Shown here piece by piece: positions 5,798 through 14,349 of a stretch of DNA of 17,524 nucleotides. The position numbers were made by a program, and so were the translations under genes. The notes below the pieces were generated by a model. The model searched no databases and was not told the DNA's origin. It saw only the letters and a list, made by a program, of their open reading frames with translations. How positions within the stretch are numbered: position 1 is the first letter of the stretch; each line of letters starts with the position of its first letter. The DNA is taken from assembly GCA_002392625.1 (NCBI GenBank), contig DGHJ01000128.1, forward strand, positions 1 to 17,524. Direction: 5' to 3'. Source of the stretch: Oscillospiraceae bacterium UBA3851 (GTDB taxonomy: Bacteria > Bacillota > Clostridia > Oscillospirales > Oscillospiraceae).

Positions 5798-7618
5798 TCA
5801 TTCCGTCTTTTCAAACACCTTGGCAAACTCCTCGGCCGTCATGGTTTCGTGCTGCAGCAGATACTCCGCCACCTCCACAAGCTGGGGGCGGTACTGCTCC
5901 AGAATGGTCTGGCAGCGGTTATAGGCCTCGTCGATGATGCGGCGGATCTCCTCGTCGATCTCGGCGGCGGTCTTTTCTGAGTAGGGCCGGGTCTGGGCCA
6001 TGGACTTGCCGATGAACACCTCGTCGTGGCCGGCGTCGAAAGCCACGGTGCCCAAGCGCTCCGACATGCCGTAGGTGCCCACCATTTTCCGGGCCAGGGC
6101 CGTGGCATGCTGGATGTCGCTGGAGGCGCCGGTGGAGATATCCCCCAGGATCATCTGCTCGGCGGCCCGGCCGCCCAGCATGGCGGCGATCCGGTCGGTC
6201 ATATAGGCCTTGCTCTGGTAGGAGCGGTCCTCCTCCGGCAGGTAAATGGTCATGCCGCCGGACTGGCCGCGGGGCACGATGGTGATCTGGTGCACCGGGT
6301 CGCTCTCCGGCAGGGCGTGGGACACGATGGCGTGGCCCGCCTCGTGGTAGGCCGTCAGCTTCCGCTCCCGCTCCGGAATGACGCGGCTGTGCTTCTCCGG
6401 CCCGGCGATAACCTTGATGACCGCCTCGTCCAGAGCCTCCATGGTGATGGCGCGCTGGTCCCGGCGGCCGGTCAGCAGCGCCGCCTCGTTCAGGACGTTC
6501 TCCAGGTCGGCGCCGGTGAAGCCCGGCGTCCCGCGAGCCACCTTGCCCAGGTCCACGTCCTCCGCCAGGGGCTTGTTGCGGGCGTGGATCTTCAAGATCT
6601 CCTCCCGTCCCCTGATGTCCGGCAGGCCCACGTACACCTGGCGGTCAAACCGGCCGGGGCGCAGCAGGGCGGGGTCCAGGATGTCCACGCGGTTGGTGGC
6701 CGCCATGACCACCACGCCGTCGTTGTTGGTGAAGCCGTCCATCTCCACCAGAAGCTGGTTCAGCGTCTGCTCCCGCTCGTCGTGGCCGCCGCCCAGACCG
6801 CTGCCGCGCTGGCGGCCCACGGCGTCGATCTCATCGATGAACACGATGGCCGGGGCCTGCTTCTTGGCCTGCTCAAAGAGGCTGCGGACACGGCTGGCGC
6901 CCACGCCCACGTACATCTCCACGAAGTCCGAGCCGGAGATGGACAAAAACGCCACCTCCGCCTCGCCGGCCACAGCCTTGGCCAGCAGCGTCTTGCCGGT
7001 GCCCGGAGGGCCTACCAGCAGCACGCCCTTGGGGATGTGGGCGCCCAGGTCCCAGAACTTCTCCGGCGCGCGCAGGAAGGAAACGATCTCCTGCAGCTCC
7101 TCCTTCTCCTCGTCCGCGCCGGCCACGTCGCCGAAGGTAACCTTCTTGTCGCCGGGGGGCAGGCTCTGGATATGGGCCTCCCCGAACCGGGCCATTTTGT
7201 CGCTGCCCGGCCCGGCGCCGGTCATGCCGCGGATAAAGTTCAGCAGCAGCACGAACCCCAGGATCGCCAGCACGTAGGGCAGCAGGGTCTGCAGCACGTT
7301 GGGGCCGCTGGCGTGATAGTCGTAGTCGGTGATGATGCCCGCCGCCTTCTGCTGCACCACCAGGTCGTTCATGTCCTCGTAGAACACGTTGAAATCGTAC
7401 AGGCTGCAGGTGGCGGTGGAGCCGTCCCTCAGCTTGGCGGTGAGGCGGTTGTTGACAACGGAGAACTCCGTAACCTGCTCCTCCTCAAACAGCTGCCGCA
7501 TTTTGGCGTACGTGACGCCGCTGCCTCCCCGCAGGGCGGTGACCAGATAAAAGGCCCCGACCGCGAACAGCACAAAAAACAGGATGCTGCCGATGCCGAT
7601 GCTTCTCTTCTCCTTCAA
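5798..7618 (-). CDS. ftsH: ATP-dependent zinc metalloprotease FtsH
   Basis: This 606-residue membrane AAA+ protease degrades misfolded membrane proteins and short-lived regulators, working as a hexamer on the inner face of the membrane. Transmembrane helices lie near 9-30 and 108-131, flanking a short external domain. The AAA module has Walker A GPPGTGKT (203-210), Walker B IVFIDE (258-263), pore loop FVEMYVGVG (232-240) and the arginine region LLRPGRFDRQ (318-327). The protease part has the zinc motif HEAGH (425-429) and a likely third ligand Asp501. The start is a TTG at 7618 with AAGGAGG 7 nt upstream; the length fits the family. It follows lepB by 19 bp and is the last gene of the leftward block. 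The pore aromatic is Tyr where E. coli has Phe. Confidence 0.97.
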   Translation of the reverse strand: MKEKRSIGIGSILFFVLFAVGAFYLVTALRGGSGVTYAKMRQLFEEEQVTEFSVVNNRLTAKLRDGSTATCSLYDFNVFYEDMNDLVVQQKAAGIITDYDYHASGPNVLQTLLPYVLAILGFVLLLNFIRGMTGAGPGSDKMARFGEAHIQSLPPGDKKVTFGDVAGADEEKEELQEIVSFLRAPEKFWDLGAHIPKGVLLVGPPGTGKTLLAKAVAGEAEVAFLSISGSDFVEMYVGVGASRVRSLFEQAKKQAPAIVFIDEIDAVGRQRGSGLGGGHDEREQTLNQLLVEMDGFTNNDGVVVMAATNRVDILDPALLRPGRFDRQVYVGLPDIRGREEILKIHARNKPLAEDVDLGKVARGTPGFTGADLENVLNEAALLTGRRDQRAITMEALDEAVIKVIAGPEKHSRVIPERERKLTAYHEAGHAIVSHALPESDPVHQITIVPRGQSGGMTIYLPEEDRSYQSKAYMTDRIAAMLGGRAAEQMILGDISTGASSDIQHATALARKMVGTYGMSERLGTVAFDAGHDEVFIGKSMAQTRPYSEKTAAEIDEEIRRIIDEAYNRCQTILEQYRPQLVEVAEYLLQHETMTAEEFAKVFEKTE

Positions 7619-7637
7619 TACAAGGCCTCCTTACTTC

Positions 7638-8396
7638 TCAGCCGATGAGATGGATGTCACGCAGGATGGGCAGGGCGAAGCCCCGCCACTTGGGCAGGAA
7701 GCTGACCGGATAGCGGACCACCGGGATGCAGACCGTAACCCTGGCCTGCACGTCTGACAGCCTGGCGTAGGGGTCATCCCAGAAGCGGCTGTCCCTGGAA
7801 TGCTCGCGGTTGTCGCCCATCATGAACAGGCAGCCCTCCGGCACCGTGAAGGAATCGGGCTTGTTGGGGGCCGCCTTGGTGATGCCCTGGACCGGCAGAT
7901 AGTCCTCCGCCAGCCGGTCACCGTTGATATAGACGTACCCCTCGGAGAAGCTGATCTCCTCGCCGGGCAGGCCGATGACGCGCTTGACCAGCAGCTTGCC
8001 GTTCTCATCGTTCCAGAAGGTGACCACGTCCCCCCGCTGGGGCTGGGGATCGGACACCAGATAGGGCAGCTGCCACGACACCAGCAGGGAATCCGTAGGG
8101 ATAGTGGATTCCATGGAGCCGCTGGGCACGTAGGCCAGCTGCAGCAGCACCCGGAACACCAGCAGCACCGCGGCGGCTGTGATCAAAAGGTACCCGTAGT
8201 TTGCCCAGAAGCCCTGCTTCTCCTCTTCCTTCTTTTCTTCCGTTTTCTCTTCCGGTCCCGTCTCCGCCGGCGCGGCGGTCTCCGCGGTCTGCGGAGCGGT
8301 CAGCTCGGTCTTCTCCTCGGCGGCCCGGCCGGACGCGTGCGCCTCAGCAGGGACAGCCAGACGTTTTCCCTGGTATCCGGTCTTTTTGAAACCCAT
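7638..8396 (-). CDS. lepB: Signal peptidase I
   Basis: This 252-residue type I signal peptidase cleaves signal peptides from exported proteins at the outer face of the membrane. A ~60-residue Ala/Glu/Lys-rich, probably disordered cytoplasmic tail comes first, then one membrane helix (about 67-88). The catalytic Ser is in PSGSM (Ser94), the catalytic Lys in LVKRVIGLPG (Lys138), and the conserved GDN...DSR box is at 194-204. The frame is open upstream to 8477, but the ATG at 8396 is preferred: a GGGGAG-like site lies 4 nt upstream and the extra residues would be encoded by a hairpin repeat. The gene sits between hpt and ftsH, which are usually direct neighbours in Firmicutes, and is preceded by a structured intergenic region. 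Confidence 0.93.
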   Translation of the reverse strand: MGFKKTGYQGKRLAVPAEAHASGRAAEEKTELTAPQTAETAAPAETGPEEKTEEKKEEEKQGFWANYGYLLITAAAVLLVFRVLLQLAYVPSGSMESTIPTDSLLVSWQLPYLVSDPQPQRGDVVTFWNDENGKLLVKRVIGLPGEEISFSEGYVYINGDRLAEDYLPVQGITKAAPNKPDSFTVPEGCLFMMGDNREHSRDSRFWDDPYARLSDVQARVTVCIPVVRYPVSFLPKWRGFALPILRDIHLIG

Positions 8397-8439
8397 GGTG
8401 CTCCCCTTTTCTTTGAAAATGATACGCGGTTCCTTATAC

Positions 8440-8486
8440 CAGTTTCCTATGAAAAACAGACATGGTCTGCTTTTCATAGGAAACTG
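8440..8486 (-). repeat. Long hairpin A in the hpt-lepB gap
   Basis: A 22-bp inverted repeat (8440-8461 with 8465-8486) has a 3-nt centre. The single A-C mismatch on the plus strand (8456/8470) becomes a G-U pair in minus-strand RNA, so the stem is fully paired in the lepB-sense transcript. It ends 44 bp before the lepB start codon. It lacks a T-run, so it is not a normal terminator. Confidence 0.85.
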
Positions 8487-8499
8487 TATGAGACGTCAA

Positions 8500-8516
8500 C
8501 TGTGCTCCAGGCACAG
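8500..8516. repeat. Short hairpin B in the hpt-lepB gap
   Basis: A 6-bp stem (8500-8505 with 8511-8516) with a 5-nt loop lies between hairpins A and C. It is short and could be chance on its own; I list it as part of the structured gap. Confidence 0.45.
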
Positions 8517-8540
8517 ATGGGCCACGCGCCCAGCGGCGCC

Positions 8541-8574
8541 TTTTCCATAAAAAGCTCCTGCTTCTTATGGAAAA
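8541..8574 (-). repeat. Hairpin C in the hpt-lepB gap, related to hairpin A
   Basis: A 15-bp stem (8541-8555 with 8560-8574) has a 4-nt loop. Its only mismatch (8551/8564, A-C on plus) is a G-U pair in minus-strand RNA, as in hairpin A. The arms share a TTTCC..TA..GAA.AGCAG type pattern with hairpin A. It starts 7 bp past the hpt stop codon. There is no following T-run, which argues against a simple terminator. Confidence 0.8.
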
Positions 8575-8580
8575 ACAGTG

Positions 8581-9132
8581 TCACTTGCTGTATACCGTCG
8601 GCTTCAGCACGCCGATGTAGGGCAGGTTGCGGTAAACCTGGGCGTAGTCCAGGCCGTAGCCCACCACGAACTCGTCGGGCACCACGAAGCCCACGTAGTC
8701 TGCGGTGATGGCCTTCTGGCGGCGGGAGGGCTTATCCAGCAATGTGGCGATGGTGATGGACTTGGCTCCCTTGGCCATGAGATACTTCGTCAGGAAGGCC
8801 AAGGTGTTGCCGGAGTCCAGGATGTCCTCCACGATGATCAGCTCCCGGCCGGTGATGTCCCGCTGCATATCGCGGGTGATCTGCACCACGCCGCTGGACT
8901 TGGTGGCGTCCCGGTAGGACGACAGGCCGATAAACTCCAGCTCGCTTTTGAGCCCGCTGGCGCGGACCAGGTCCGCCATGAACATGAAGCAGCCGTTCAG
9001 CACGCCCACGAACAGGGGGTCCCGTCCCTGATACTGCTCAAACAGCTCGTCGCCCATCTCCTGCACCCGCCGGTGAATCTCCTCCTCGGTGTACAGTACC
9101 TTCAAAATATCCTGATCCATGTTGTTACGCAT
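8581..9132 (-). CDS. hpt: Hypoxanthine phosphoribosyltransferase
   Basis: The 183-residue product salvages hypoxanthine (and usually guanine) to nucleotides using PRPP in the cytoplasm. The PRPP-binding motif LIIVEDILDSGNTL is clear, and the C-terminal VVPDEFVVGYGLDY stretch is typical of bacterial HPRT. The ATG at 9132 is chosen because GGAG lies 7 nt upstream; a second ATG at 9120 would remove only four residues. The start overlaps the tilS stop by 8 nt, which suggests translational coupling. The tilS-hpt order is a long-standing Firmicutes neighbourhood. Confidence 0.95.
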   Translation of the reverse strand: MRNNMDQDILKVLYTEEEIHRRVQEMGDELFEQYQGRDPLFVGVLNGCFMFMADLVRASGLKSELEFIGLSSYRDATKSSGVVQITRDMQRDITGRELIIVEDILDSGNTLAFLTKYLMAKGAKSITIATLLDKPSRRQKAITADYVGFVVPDEFVVGYGLDYAQVYRNLPYIGVLKPTVYSK

Positions 9133-10444
9133 CGTTTTCTCCGTCCTCTCCCTTGATCTTTTTCCATTTGATCCCAAAGCAATCCCTGTCATTTTCCGCC
9201 AGGTACTTCCGATCCGCGCCGATGCCGTACGCCGCCGCGGCCTCGCCGTCCACGCAGAGCACCGGCGTCCGGTCCCGCCGGGCAGGGTCAACGCCCGCGT
9301 CGGCAAAGAGCCGCTTCAGGCTCCGCGCCCCCCGGCTGCCCGGCAGCGTCAGCCGGTCGCCGCTCCGCCAAGGGCGGACGGTCAACGCGCCGCCGCGCCG
9401 AAGGTTCAGCGTGTCCGCTCCGCCGTCGCACAGGCAGATTTCCCAGTCGCCCCACAGGACGGGGCAGTTCTTTTTCAAAACGATCTCGCCCGGCACGTCC
9501 TCGGCGGCACGCCGAAGCGCCAGCACACCGCGGCAGCACGAGGCAGATACGCCGGCGGGCAGGTCCAGCGTGCCGCCGGTGCGGGCCAGCCGCTCCAGCG
9601 ATGCCAGGTGGACCCGGCCGAAATCCTTCTTGCCGCAGTCCAGCCGGTCGATCAGCAGCCGCAGCATCCGTGGGCGCAATACCTCCGGCGCGTTCAGCAG
9701 CGCATTGCAGCCCACCACCGTGCCCTCAGCGGGCAGATACGACGACGCCAGCTCGTCCAGATAGACACTTTCCCGCCGCACGATGGCGGCGGCGCGGGCC
9801 ACGTTTTCCGCCGCCGCGCCGTTGATTTTTTCCAGCTCCGGCCAGATCACCAGCCGCAGTCGGTTGCGGGCGTAGCTCAGATCCGTGTTGGTCTCGTCCT
9901 CCACGGTGGCAATGCCGTTCTCGGCCACGTAGGCCTCGATCTCTGACCGAGGGGTGCTCAGCAGGGGGCGCACCAGCCGCCCCCGCACCGGGGGGATGCC
10001 GCCCAGGCCCTCAGCCCCGGCGCCCCGCAGCAGGTTCAAAAGCACCGTCTCCGCCTGGTCGCCCAGGTGGTGGGCGGTGGCGATCCGCGACGCGCCGATG
10101 GCGTCCGCCGTGGCGCTGAGGAAATCGTACCGCAGACGCCGGCCCGTCTCCTCCACGCCCAGGTCCCATTCCCGCGCGCGGTCATATACCTTCTCATACC
10201 CCACGTAAAAGGGGATGTCTCTCGCTTGGCAAAACCGCCGCACCAGCTCCTCGTCCCGCTGCGCCGTGGGGCGCATGCCGTGGTTCAGATGGGCCGCCGC
10301 CACGCGGAAATCCCGCTGCAGGGACAGCGTCCAGAGATAGTGCAGCAGACACATGGAGTCCCGCCCGCCGGACACGGCGCACACCACGGCGCCGCCGGGT
10401 TCGGGCAGCATATCCCATTGTTCCATCCAGGGGATCAGATCCAT
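9125..10444 (-). CDS. tilS: tRNA(Ile)-lysidine synthase
   Basis: This 439-residue N-type ATP pyrophosphatase converts the wobble C34 of the CAU-anticodon isoleucine tRNA to lysidine, so that it reads AUA. The PP-loop SGGRDS is at 25-30. HHLGDQAETVLLNLLRGAG further on is the second signature region of the family. The C-terminal part (from LTVRPWRSGDRL onward) matches the TilS substrate-binding domain. The ATG has GGAGG about 7 nt upstream and begins 12 bp after the dnaB stop codon. The length is normal. Confidence 0.96.
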   Translation of the reverse strand: MDLIPWMEQWDMLPEPGGAVVCAVSGGRDSMCLLHYLWTLSLQRDFRVAAAHLNHGMRPTAQRDEELVRRFCQARDIPFYVGYEKVYDRAREWDLGVEETGRRLRYDFLSATADAIGASRIATAHHLGDQAETVLLNLLRGAGAEGLGGIPPVRGRLVRPLLSTPRSEIEAYVAENGIATVEDETNTDLSYARNRLRLVIWPELEKINGAAAENVARAAAIVRRESVYLDELASSYLPAEGTVVGCNALLNAPEVLRPRMLRLLIDRLDCGKKDFGRVHLASLERLARTGGTLDLPAGVSASCCRGVLALRRAAEDVPGEIVLKKNCPVLWGDWEICLCDGGADTLNLRRGGALTVRPWRSGDRLTLPGSRGARSLKRLFADAGVDPARRDRTPVLCVDGEAAAAYGIGADRKYLAENDRDCFGIKWKKIKGEDGENDA

Positions 10445-10456
10445 GGGCGTCCTCCG

Positions 10457-11812
10457 TTACGGTTGCTCGTACCGCTCCTCCAGCGTTTCGAAGGAGGTGA
10501 AGTCCGGCATCCAGCGCAGCTTCACCGTGTCGGTCTCGCCGTGACGGTTTTTGGCGATAATGCACTCGGCGATGTTCTGCTCCTCCGATTCCTTGTTATA
10601 ATAGTCGTCCCGGTACAGGAACATGACCACGTCGGCGTCCTGCTCGATGGCGCCGGACTCGCGCAGGTCCGACAGCATGGGGCGCTTGTTGTCCGTGCGC
10701 TTTTCGTTGGCGCGGCTCAGCTGGCTCAGGCACAGCACCGGCACGCCCAGATTCTTGGCCATGATCTTCAGCATACGGGACATCTCCGACACCACGTTCT
10801 GGCGGCTGTCGCCCTTGTGGGCCTGATTGTCCGCGCCGTTCATCAGCTGCAGGTAGTCGATGACCACCAGGCCCAGGTTGTCCAGCCGCAAACACTTGGC
10901 GTTCATATCCGCCACCGTCAGCATGGAGTTGTCCTCGATGCGGATGTCTGTGCGGCTGAGGGTGGAGGCCGCCTCGGCGATCTTCATCCAGTCGCTCTCC
11001 CGCAGGTTGCCGGTGGCCAGGCGCTTCAGCTCCACCAGACCCTCTCCGGCAATGAGGCGCTTGACCAGCTCCACCTTGGACATCTCCAGGGAGAAGACGG
11101 CCACCGTCTTGCCGGTGCTTTTGGCGGCGTTGAGGGCGATGTTCAGGGCCATGCTGGTCTTGCCCATGCCGGGACGGGCCGCCAGGATCAGCAGGTTGCC
11201 CTTGCCCATGCCGTTGGTCTTGTCGTCCAGGGCGGAAAAGCCTGTGGGCACGCCGGGCAGTGTCTTGCCGCCGTTGGCCATCAGCTCCGACAGCTCGGAC
11301 ATGACCTCCTGCAGCACCACGCCGATGGGCGTCATGCCCTGGCCGCCGCGGCCCCGGCGGATATCGTAGATCTTCTGCTCGGCCAGCTCCAGCATCCCCT
11401 GGGCCGAGCCCACGCCCTTCTGGACCTCCGCCGTGATCTCCGAGGCGGCGGACGCCACCTCCCGCATCAACGACTTGTCCCGCACCATGCGGACGTATTC
11501 CATCACGTTGGCGGAGGTGGGGGTCACCTCCATCAGCTGCAGGAGATAGCTGCGGGTATTCTCGCTTGCGGTGCCTGCCTTCTCCATCTCACCGGCCACG
11601 GTGACGCCGTCCACCGGCTTGGAGAAGATGAACATGGAGTAGATCGCCTCGAAAATATCGCGGTTCTGCTGCAGGTAGAAATCCTCCGCTCGCAGCTTGT
11701 CCATCACGTCCTTGATGCAGTCCGCGTCAATGAGCATGGAGCCAAGCACGGCCTGCTCCGCCTCCGGGGAGTGGGGCATGCTGTGGACCAGCAGTTGTTC
11801 ATCCAGGGGCAT
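10457..11812 (-). CDS. dnaB: Replicative DNA helicase (DnaB family)
   Basis: The 451-residue protein is the hexameric helicase that unwinds DNA at the replication fork. The N-terminal collar domain (about 10-110: PHSPEAEQAVLGSML) precedes a RecA-like motor with Walker A ARPGMGKTS (212-220), Walker B VVIDYLQLM (316-324) and SQLSR (363-367). The RESGAIEQDADVVMFLYR stretch is typical of the family. AAGGTG lies ~7 nt before the ATG. There is no sign of an intein, which some dnaB genes carry. The rplI-dnaB order is conserved in Firmicutes, where the gene is called dnaC in Bacillus. Confidence 0.97.
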   Translation of the reverse strand: MPLDEQLLVHSMPHSPEAEQAVLGSMLIDADCIKDVMDKLRAEDFYLQQNRDIFEAIYSMFIFSKPVDGVTVAGEMEKAGTASENTRSYLLQLMEVTPTSANVMEYVRMVRDKSLMREVASAASEITAEVQKGVGSAQGMLELAEQKIYDIRRGRGGQGMTPIGVVLQEVMSELSELMANGGKTLPGVPTGFSALDDKTNGMGKGNLLILAARPGMGKTSMALNIALNAAKSTGKTVAVFSLEMSKVELVKRLIAGEGLVELKRLATGNLRESDWMKIAEAASTLSRTDIRIEDNSMLTVADMNAKCLRLDNLGLVVIDYLQLMNGADNQAHKGDSRQNVVSEMSRMLKIMAKNLGVPVLCLSQLSRANEKRTDNKRPMLSDLRESGAIEQDADVVMFLYRDDYYNKESEEQNIAECIIAKNRHGETDTVKLRWMPDFTSFETLEERYEQP

Positions 11813-11845
11813 GGAAGCACCTTCTTCCTCAAAAAATCGCCGGGA

Positions 11846-12295
11846 TCACTTGGCCTCCGTCACCATGACGTACACCGTGCCGCTGATCTCGTAGCCCAGC
11901 TTGGCCTTGACCTGGTAGGCGCCGAAGGACTTGATGGGCTCATCCAGCACCAGCTTCTTGCTGTCCAGCTCCACGCCGTGCTGCTCGGACAGCGCGGCGG
12001 CGATCTCCTTGGTGGTCACGGCGCCGAACAGGCGGCCGCCCTCGCCGCCGCGGGCGGGGATCTTCACCTGGCAGTTCTTCAGCTGCTCGCTGAGCGCCGT
12101 GGCGGCGGCCTTGGCCTCGGCCTCGGCGCGGGCCTTGGCCTTCTCCTGCAGGCGCATGGTGTTCACGGCGTCGGTGGTGGCCAGAGCCGCCAGACCGCGG
12201 GGCAGCAGGAAGTTGCGGGCGTAGCCCTCCGCCACCTCGATCATCTGGCCCTTCTTGCCCTTGCCTCTTACGTCCTGCTTCAAAATCACTTTCAT
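11846..12295 (-). CDS. rplI: 50S ribosomal protein bL9
   Basis: This 149-residue large-subunit ribosomal protein binds 23S rRNA near the base of the L1 stalk. The N-terminal domain carries the L9 signature GKGKKGQMIEVAEGYARNFL (residues 11-30). A long Ala/Lys/Glu helix (about 50-75) links it to the C-terminal domain, as in all bL9 proteins. AAAGGA precedes the ATG by about 10 nt; an upstream ATG at 12300 reads straight into a stop and is not the start. It lies between gdpP and dnaB, a standard Firmicutes order. Confidence 0.97.
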   Translation of the reverse strand: MKVILKQDVRGKGKKGQMIEVAEGYARNFLLPRGLAALATTDAVNTMRLQEKAKARAEAEAKAAATALSEQLKNCQVKIPARGGEGGRLFGAVTTKEIAAALSEQHGVELDSKKLVLDEPIKSFGAYQVKAKLGYEISGTVYVMVTEAK

Positions 12296-12319
12296 GTCAT
12301 GTCGGTCCTTTCCGGTTAT

Positions 12320-14305
12320 TTAAGAAAAATACTTGTCGATCTCCGCCAGAAGCTGCCGTCTGGCCTCGTCCACCTGCCGGTCCGGCATCTCGCCGCCGGC
12401 GGAGGTGGAGTTGCCGCCGCCGCCCAGGGCCTCAACGATGACCTGCACGTTGACCTCGCCCAGGGAGCGGGCGGATATGTACACGCCGGTCCCCTTTTTA
12501 TACAGCACGAAGGAGGCCTGCACCCCCTGGAGCGTCAGCAGCTCGTCGGCCGCCTTGGCAGCGGTGACCCGGTCATATTCCTGATCCAGCGCGGCGATGG
12601 CGATATTCTCATGGTAGAGCTGGGCCTGGCGGATGATGTCGTAGCGGGTAATCATGGAGGGCAGGTCGCTCTGGAAGATCCGCTGCACCTCCTGGGTGTC
12701 CGCCCCGGCCCGGCGCAGATAGGCCGCCGCCTCAAAGGTGCGGCCGCCGGTGCGGTTGGTGAAGTTCTTGGTGTCCAGCACGATGCCGGCCAGCAGGGCC
12801 TCCGCCTCGGCGCGCAGCAGATTGCCGGGCTCGATGAGGTACTGCAGCAGCTCCGTCACCAGCTCGCTGGCGGAGGAGGCGTAGGGCTCGTGGTAGTTCA
12901 GTGCCATCTTCTCGATGTAGCTGCTGCCCCGGCGGTGGTGGTCGATGACGGCCACCCGGTTGCAGGTTTCCAGCAGCTGCTCCGACTCCACGCTGCCGGG
13001 GCGGTTGGTGTCCACCACCACCAGCAGCGCGCCGGGCTGGGCCTTCAAAAAGGCCTCGCCGCCGCTGATGAACGCGCCCTCGTATTCCGGCAGCTCCTGC
13101 AGCCGCCGCAGCATGGGGTGGACGGCGTTGCGCTCGGTGTCTATAACGATCTGGGCCTTCTTGCCCCGCTTCCGGGCAATGCAGCAGATGCCCGCCGCCG
13201 CGCCCAGAGAGTCCATATCCGCGTATTGGTGACCCATGACGAATATCTGTCCGGCATCGTCGATCAGCTCACCCAGGGCGTTGGCCATGACGCGGGACTT
13301 GACCTTGGTGCGCTTCTCCGTGGTCTTGGTGCGGCCGCCGTAGAAGGAGAAATTCTCCCGGTCCTTGACCACGGCCTGATCGCCGCCGCGGGACAGAGCC
13401 ATCTCCAGCGCCATGGCGGCGTTTTTGAACAGGGCGTCAAAGCTGTCGCCGTCCCGACCTACGCCGATGGACAGTGTGGCGGCCACGCCCTCGCCGGCCA
13501 CCACCTCGCGGACCGTGTCCAGCACGTGGAAGCGGTTCTCGGCAAAGTCCGGGAAGCTCTTTTCCTCAAAGACGAACAGGTACCGGTCCCGGTCGTAGCT
13601 GAGCAGCAGTCCGCCGGAATCGGCGGCCCAGGTGTTCAGCTTCTCCTCCAGCGCCGCCAGCACCGCCGAGCGCTTGCTCTCCGGGCAGGCCTTCATCAGC
13701 TCTTCATAGTTGTCCACCATCAATATGGCCACCACGGGGCGGGTCATATCCAGGGTGGTGCGCAGCTGCTCGGTCTCCGTCACGTCCATCCAGTAGGTGA
13801 TGGCCAGCATCTCGTCGCCCCGCGCCATCTCCTCCGGGCGGCTCAGGGCGCCGAAGACCCGGTACAGCCGGTGGTTCCAGGCCACCAGCTCCGGGCACTC
13901 CCGCTTGCCCTCCATGAGCCAGCTCTTGCGGAAGCCGGGGATCACGGTCTCCATACGGGATTCATATACGCCGTCCTTCTGGTCGGTGAGCTGCATAAAT
14001 TCCTCGTTGCCCCACACTACCTCGTCGTTTTCGGCGTTGAACACCACCATGGGAAGCGGGGCGTACAGCATATTGGTGGAACGGGCGGAGTCCATGCCCA
14101 CGTTGATGCGGTCCATATACTGCCGCACGCTCTGCTGGGTGCGCTTGCTGCGGTGCAGGCTGACGATGAAGATCGCCACCGTGGCCACCGCCTCCAGAAT
14201 GCCCAGCCGAACGTCCGTGGCAAAGCCCAGGGCCGTGAAAGCCAGCAGGCAGAGCATATACAGGGTGGAATTGGTGCGCAGGATCCTGCCCAGCTTTTTA
14301 TTCAC
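12320..14305 (-). CDS. gdpP: Cyclic-di-AMP phosphodiesterase GdpP
   Basis: The 661-residue membrane enzyme hydrolyses c-di-AMP, the second messenger that sets potassium and cell-wall homeostasis in Firmicutes. Two transmembrane helices (about 13-30 and 33-50) are followed by a PAS-like region (about 70-180) and a degenerate GGDEF domain (about 185-310; SYDRDRYLFVFEE where a GGDEF loop would be). The DHH phosphoesterase shows GHQYADMDSLG (358-368), DTN (432-434) and DHH (455-457). The DHHA1 domain ends with GGGGNSTSAGG (628-638). All metal-binding motifs are intact. The start is a GTG with an AAAGGGGG site 8 nt upstream. It is the first gene of the block and follows a good promoter. Confidence 0.96.
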   Translation of the reverse strand: MNKKLGRILRTNSTLYMLCLLAFTALGFATDVRLGILEAVATVAIFIVSLHRSKRTQQSVRQYMDRINVGMDSARSTNMLYAPLPMVVFNAENDEVVWGNEEFMQLTDQKDGVYESRMETVIPGFRKSWLMEGKRECPELVAWNHRLYRVFGALSRPEEMARGDEMLAITYWMDVTETEQLRTTLDMTRPVVAILMVDNYEELMKACPESKRSAVLAALEEKLNTWAADSGGLLLSYDRDRYLFVFEEKSFPDFAENRFHVLDTVREVVAGEGVAATLSIGVGRDGDSFDALFKNAAMALEMALSRGGDQAVVKDRENFSFYGGRTKTTEKRTKVKSRVMANALGELIDDAGQIFVMGHQYADMDSLGAAAGICCIARKRGKKAQIVIDTERNAVHPMLRRLQELPEYEGAFISGGEAFLKAQPGALLVVVDTNRPGSVESEQLLETCNRVAVIDHHRRGSSYIEKMALNYHEPYASSASELVTELLQYLIEPGNLLRAEAEALLAGIVLDTKNFTNRTGGRTFEAAAYLRRAGADTQEVQRIFQSDLPSMITRYDIIRQAQLYHENIAIAALDQEYDRVTAAKAADELLTLQGVQASFVLYKKGTGVYISARSLGEVNVQVIVEALGGGGNSTSAGGEMPDRQVDEARRQLLAEIDKYFS

Positions 14306-14349
14306 CCGTGACGCCCCCTTTCTCCAACGGGATATGACATAGATATAGT

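Noticed and set aside
5738..5800. A TTGACA on the minus strand near 5747-5752 as a promoter
   Set aside because: No -10 box lies at the right distance, and it would read against the end of the sigma-fusion gene.
5798..7618. Tyr instead of Phe in the FtsH pore loop as a sign of altered function
   Set aside because: An aromatic residue is kept at the critical position and all other motifs are intact, so this looks like normal variation.
6026..7648. A 540-codon open frame on the plus strand opposite ftsH
   Set aside because: ftsH is unambiguous, and the antisense translation is His/Ala/Gly/Val-biased shadow sequence.
8397..8477. An N-terminal extension of LepB starting at 8477
   Set aside because: The extra 27 codons are encoded by the hairpin A region and resemble no signal peptidase. 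The ATG at 8396 has a GGGGAG site and starts the expected Lys-rich tail.
10457..11812. A possible intein in DnaB, a common insertion site for them
   Set aside because: The protein is 451 residues with the Walker motifs at normal spacing, so no insertion is present.
10067..14311. A 1414-codon open frame on the plus strand
   Set aside because: It is antisense to tilS, dnaB, rplI and gdpP, all with strong family motifs. Its translation is His/Gly/Ala/Gln/Leu-rich low-complexity sequence, as expected from the reverse frame of GC-rich genes.
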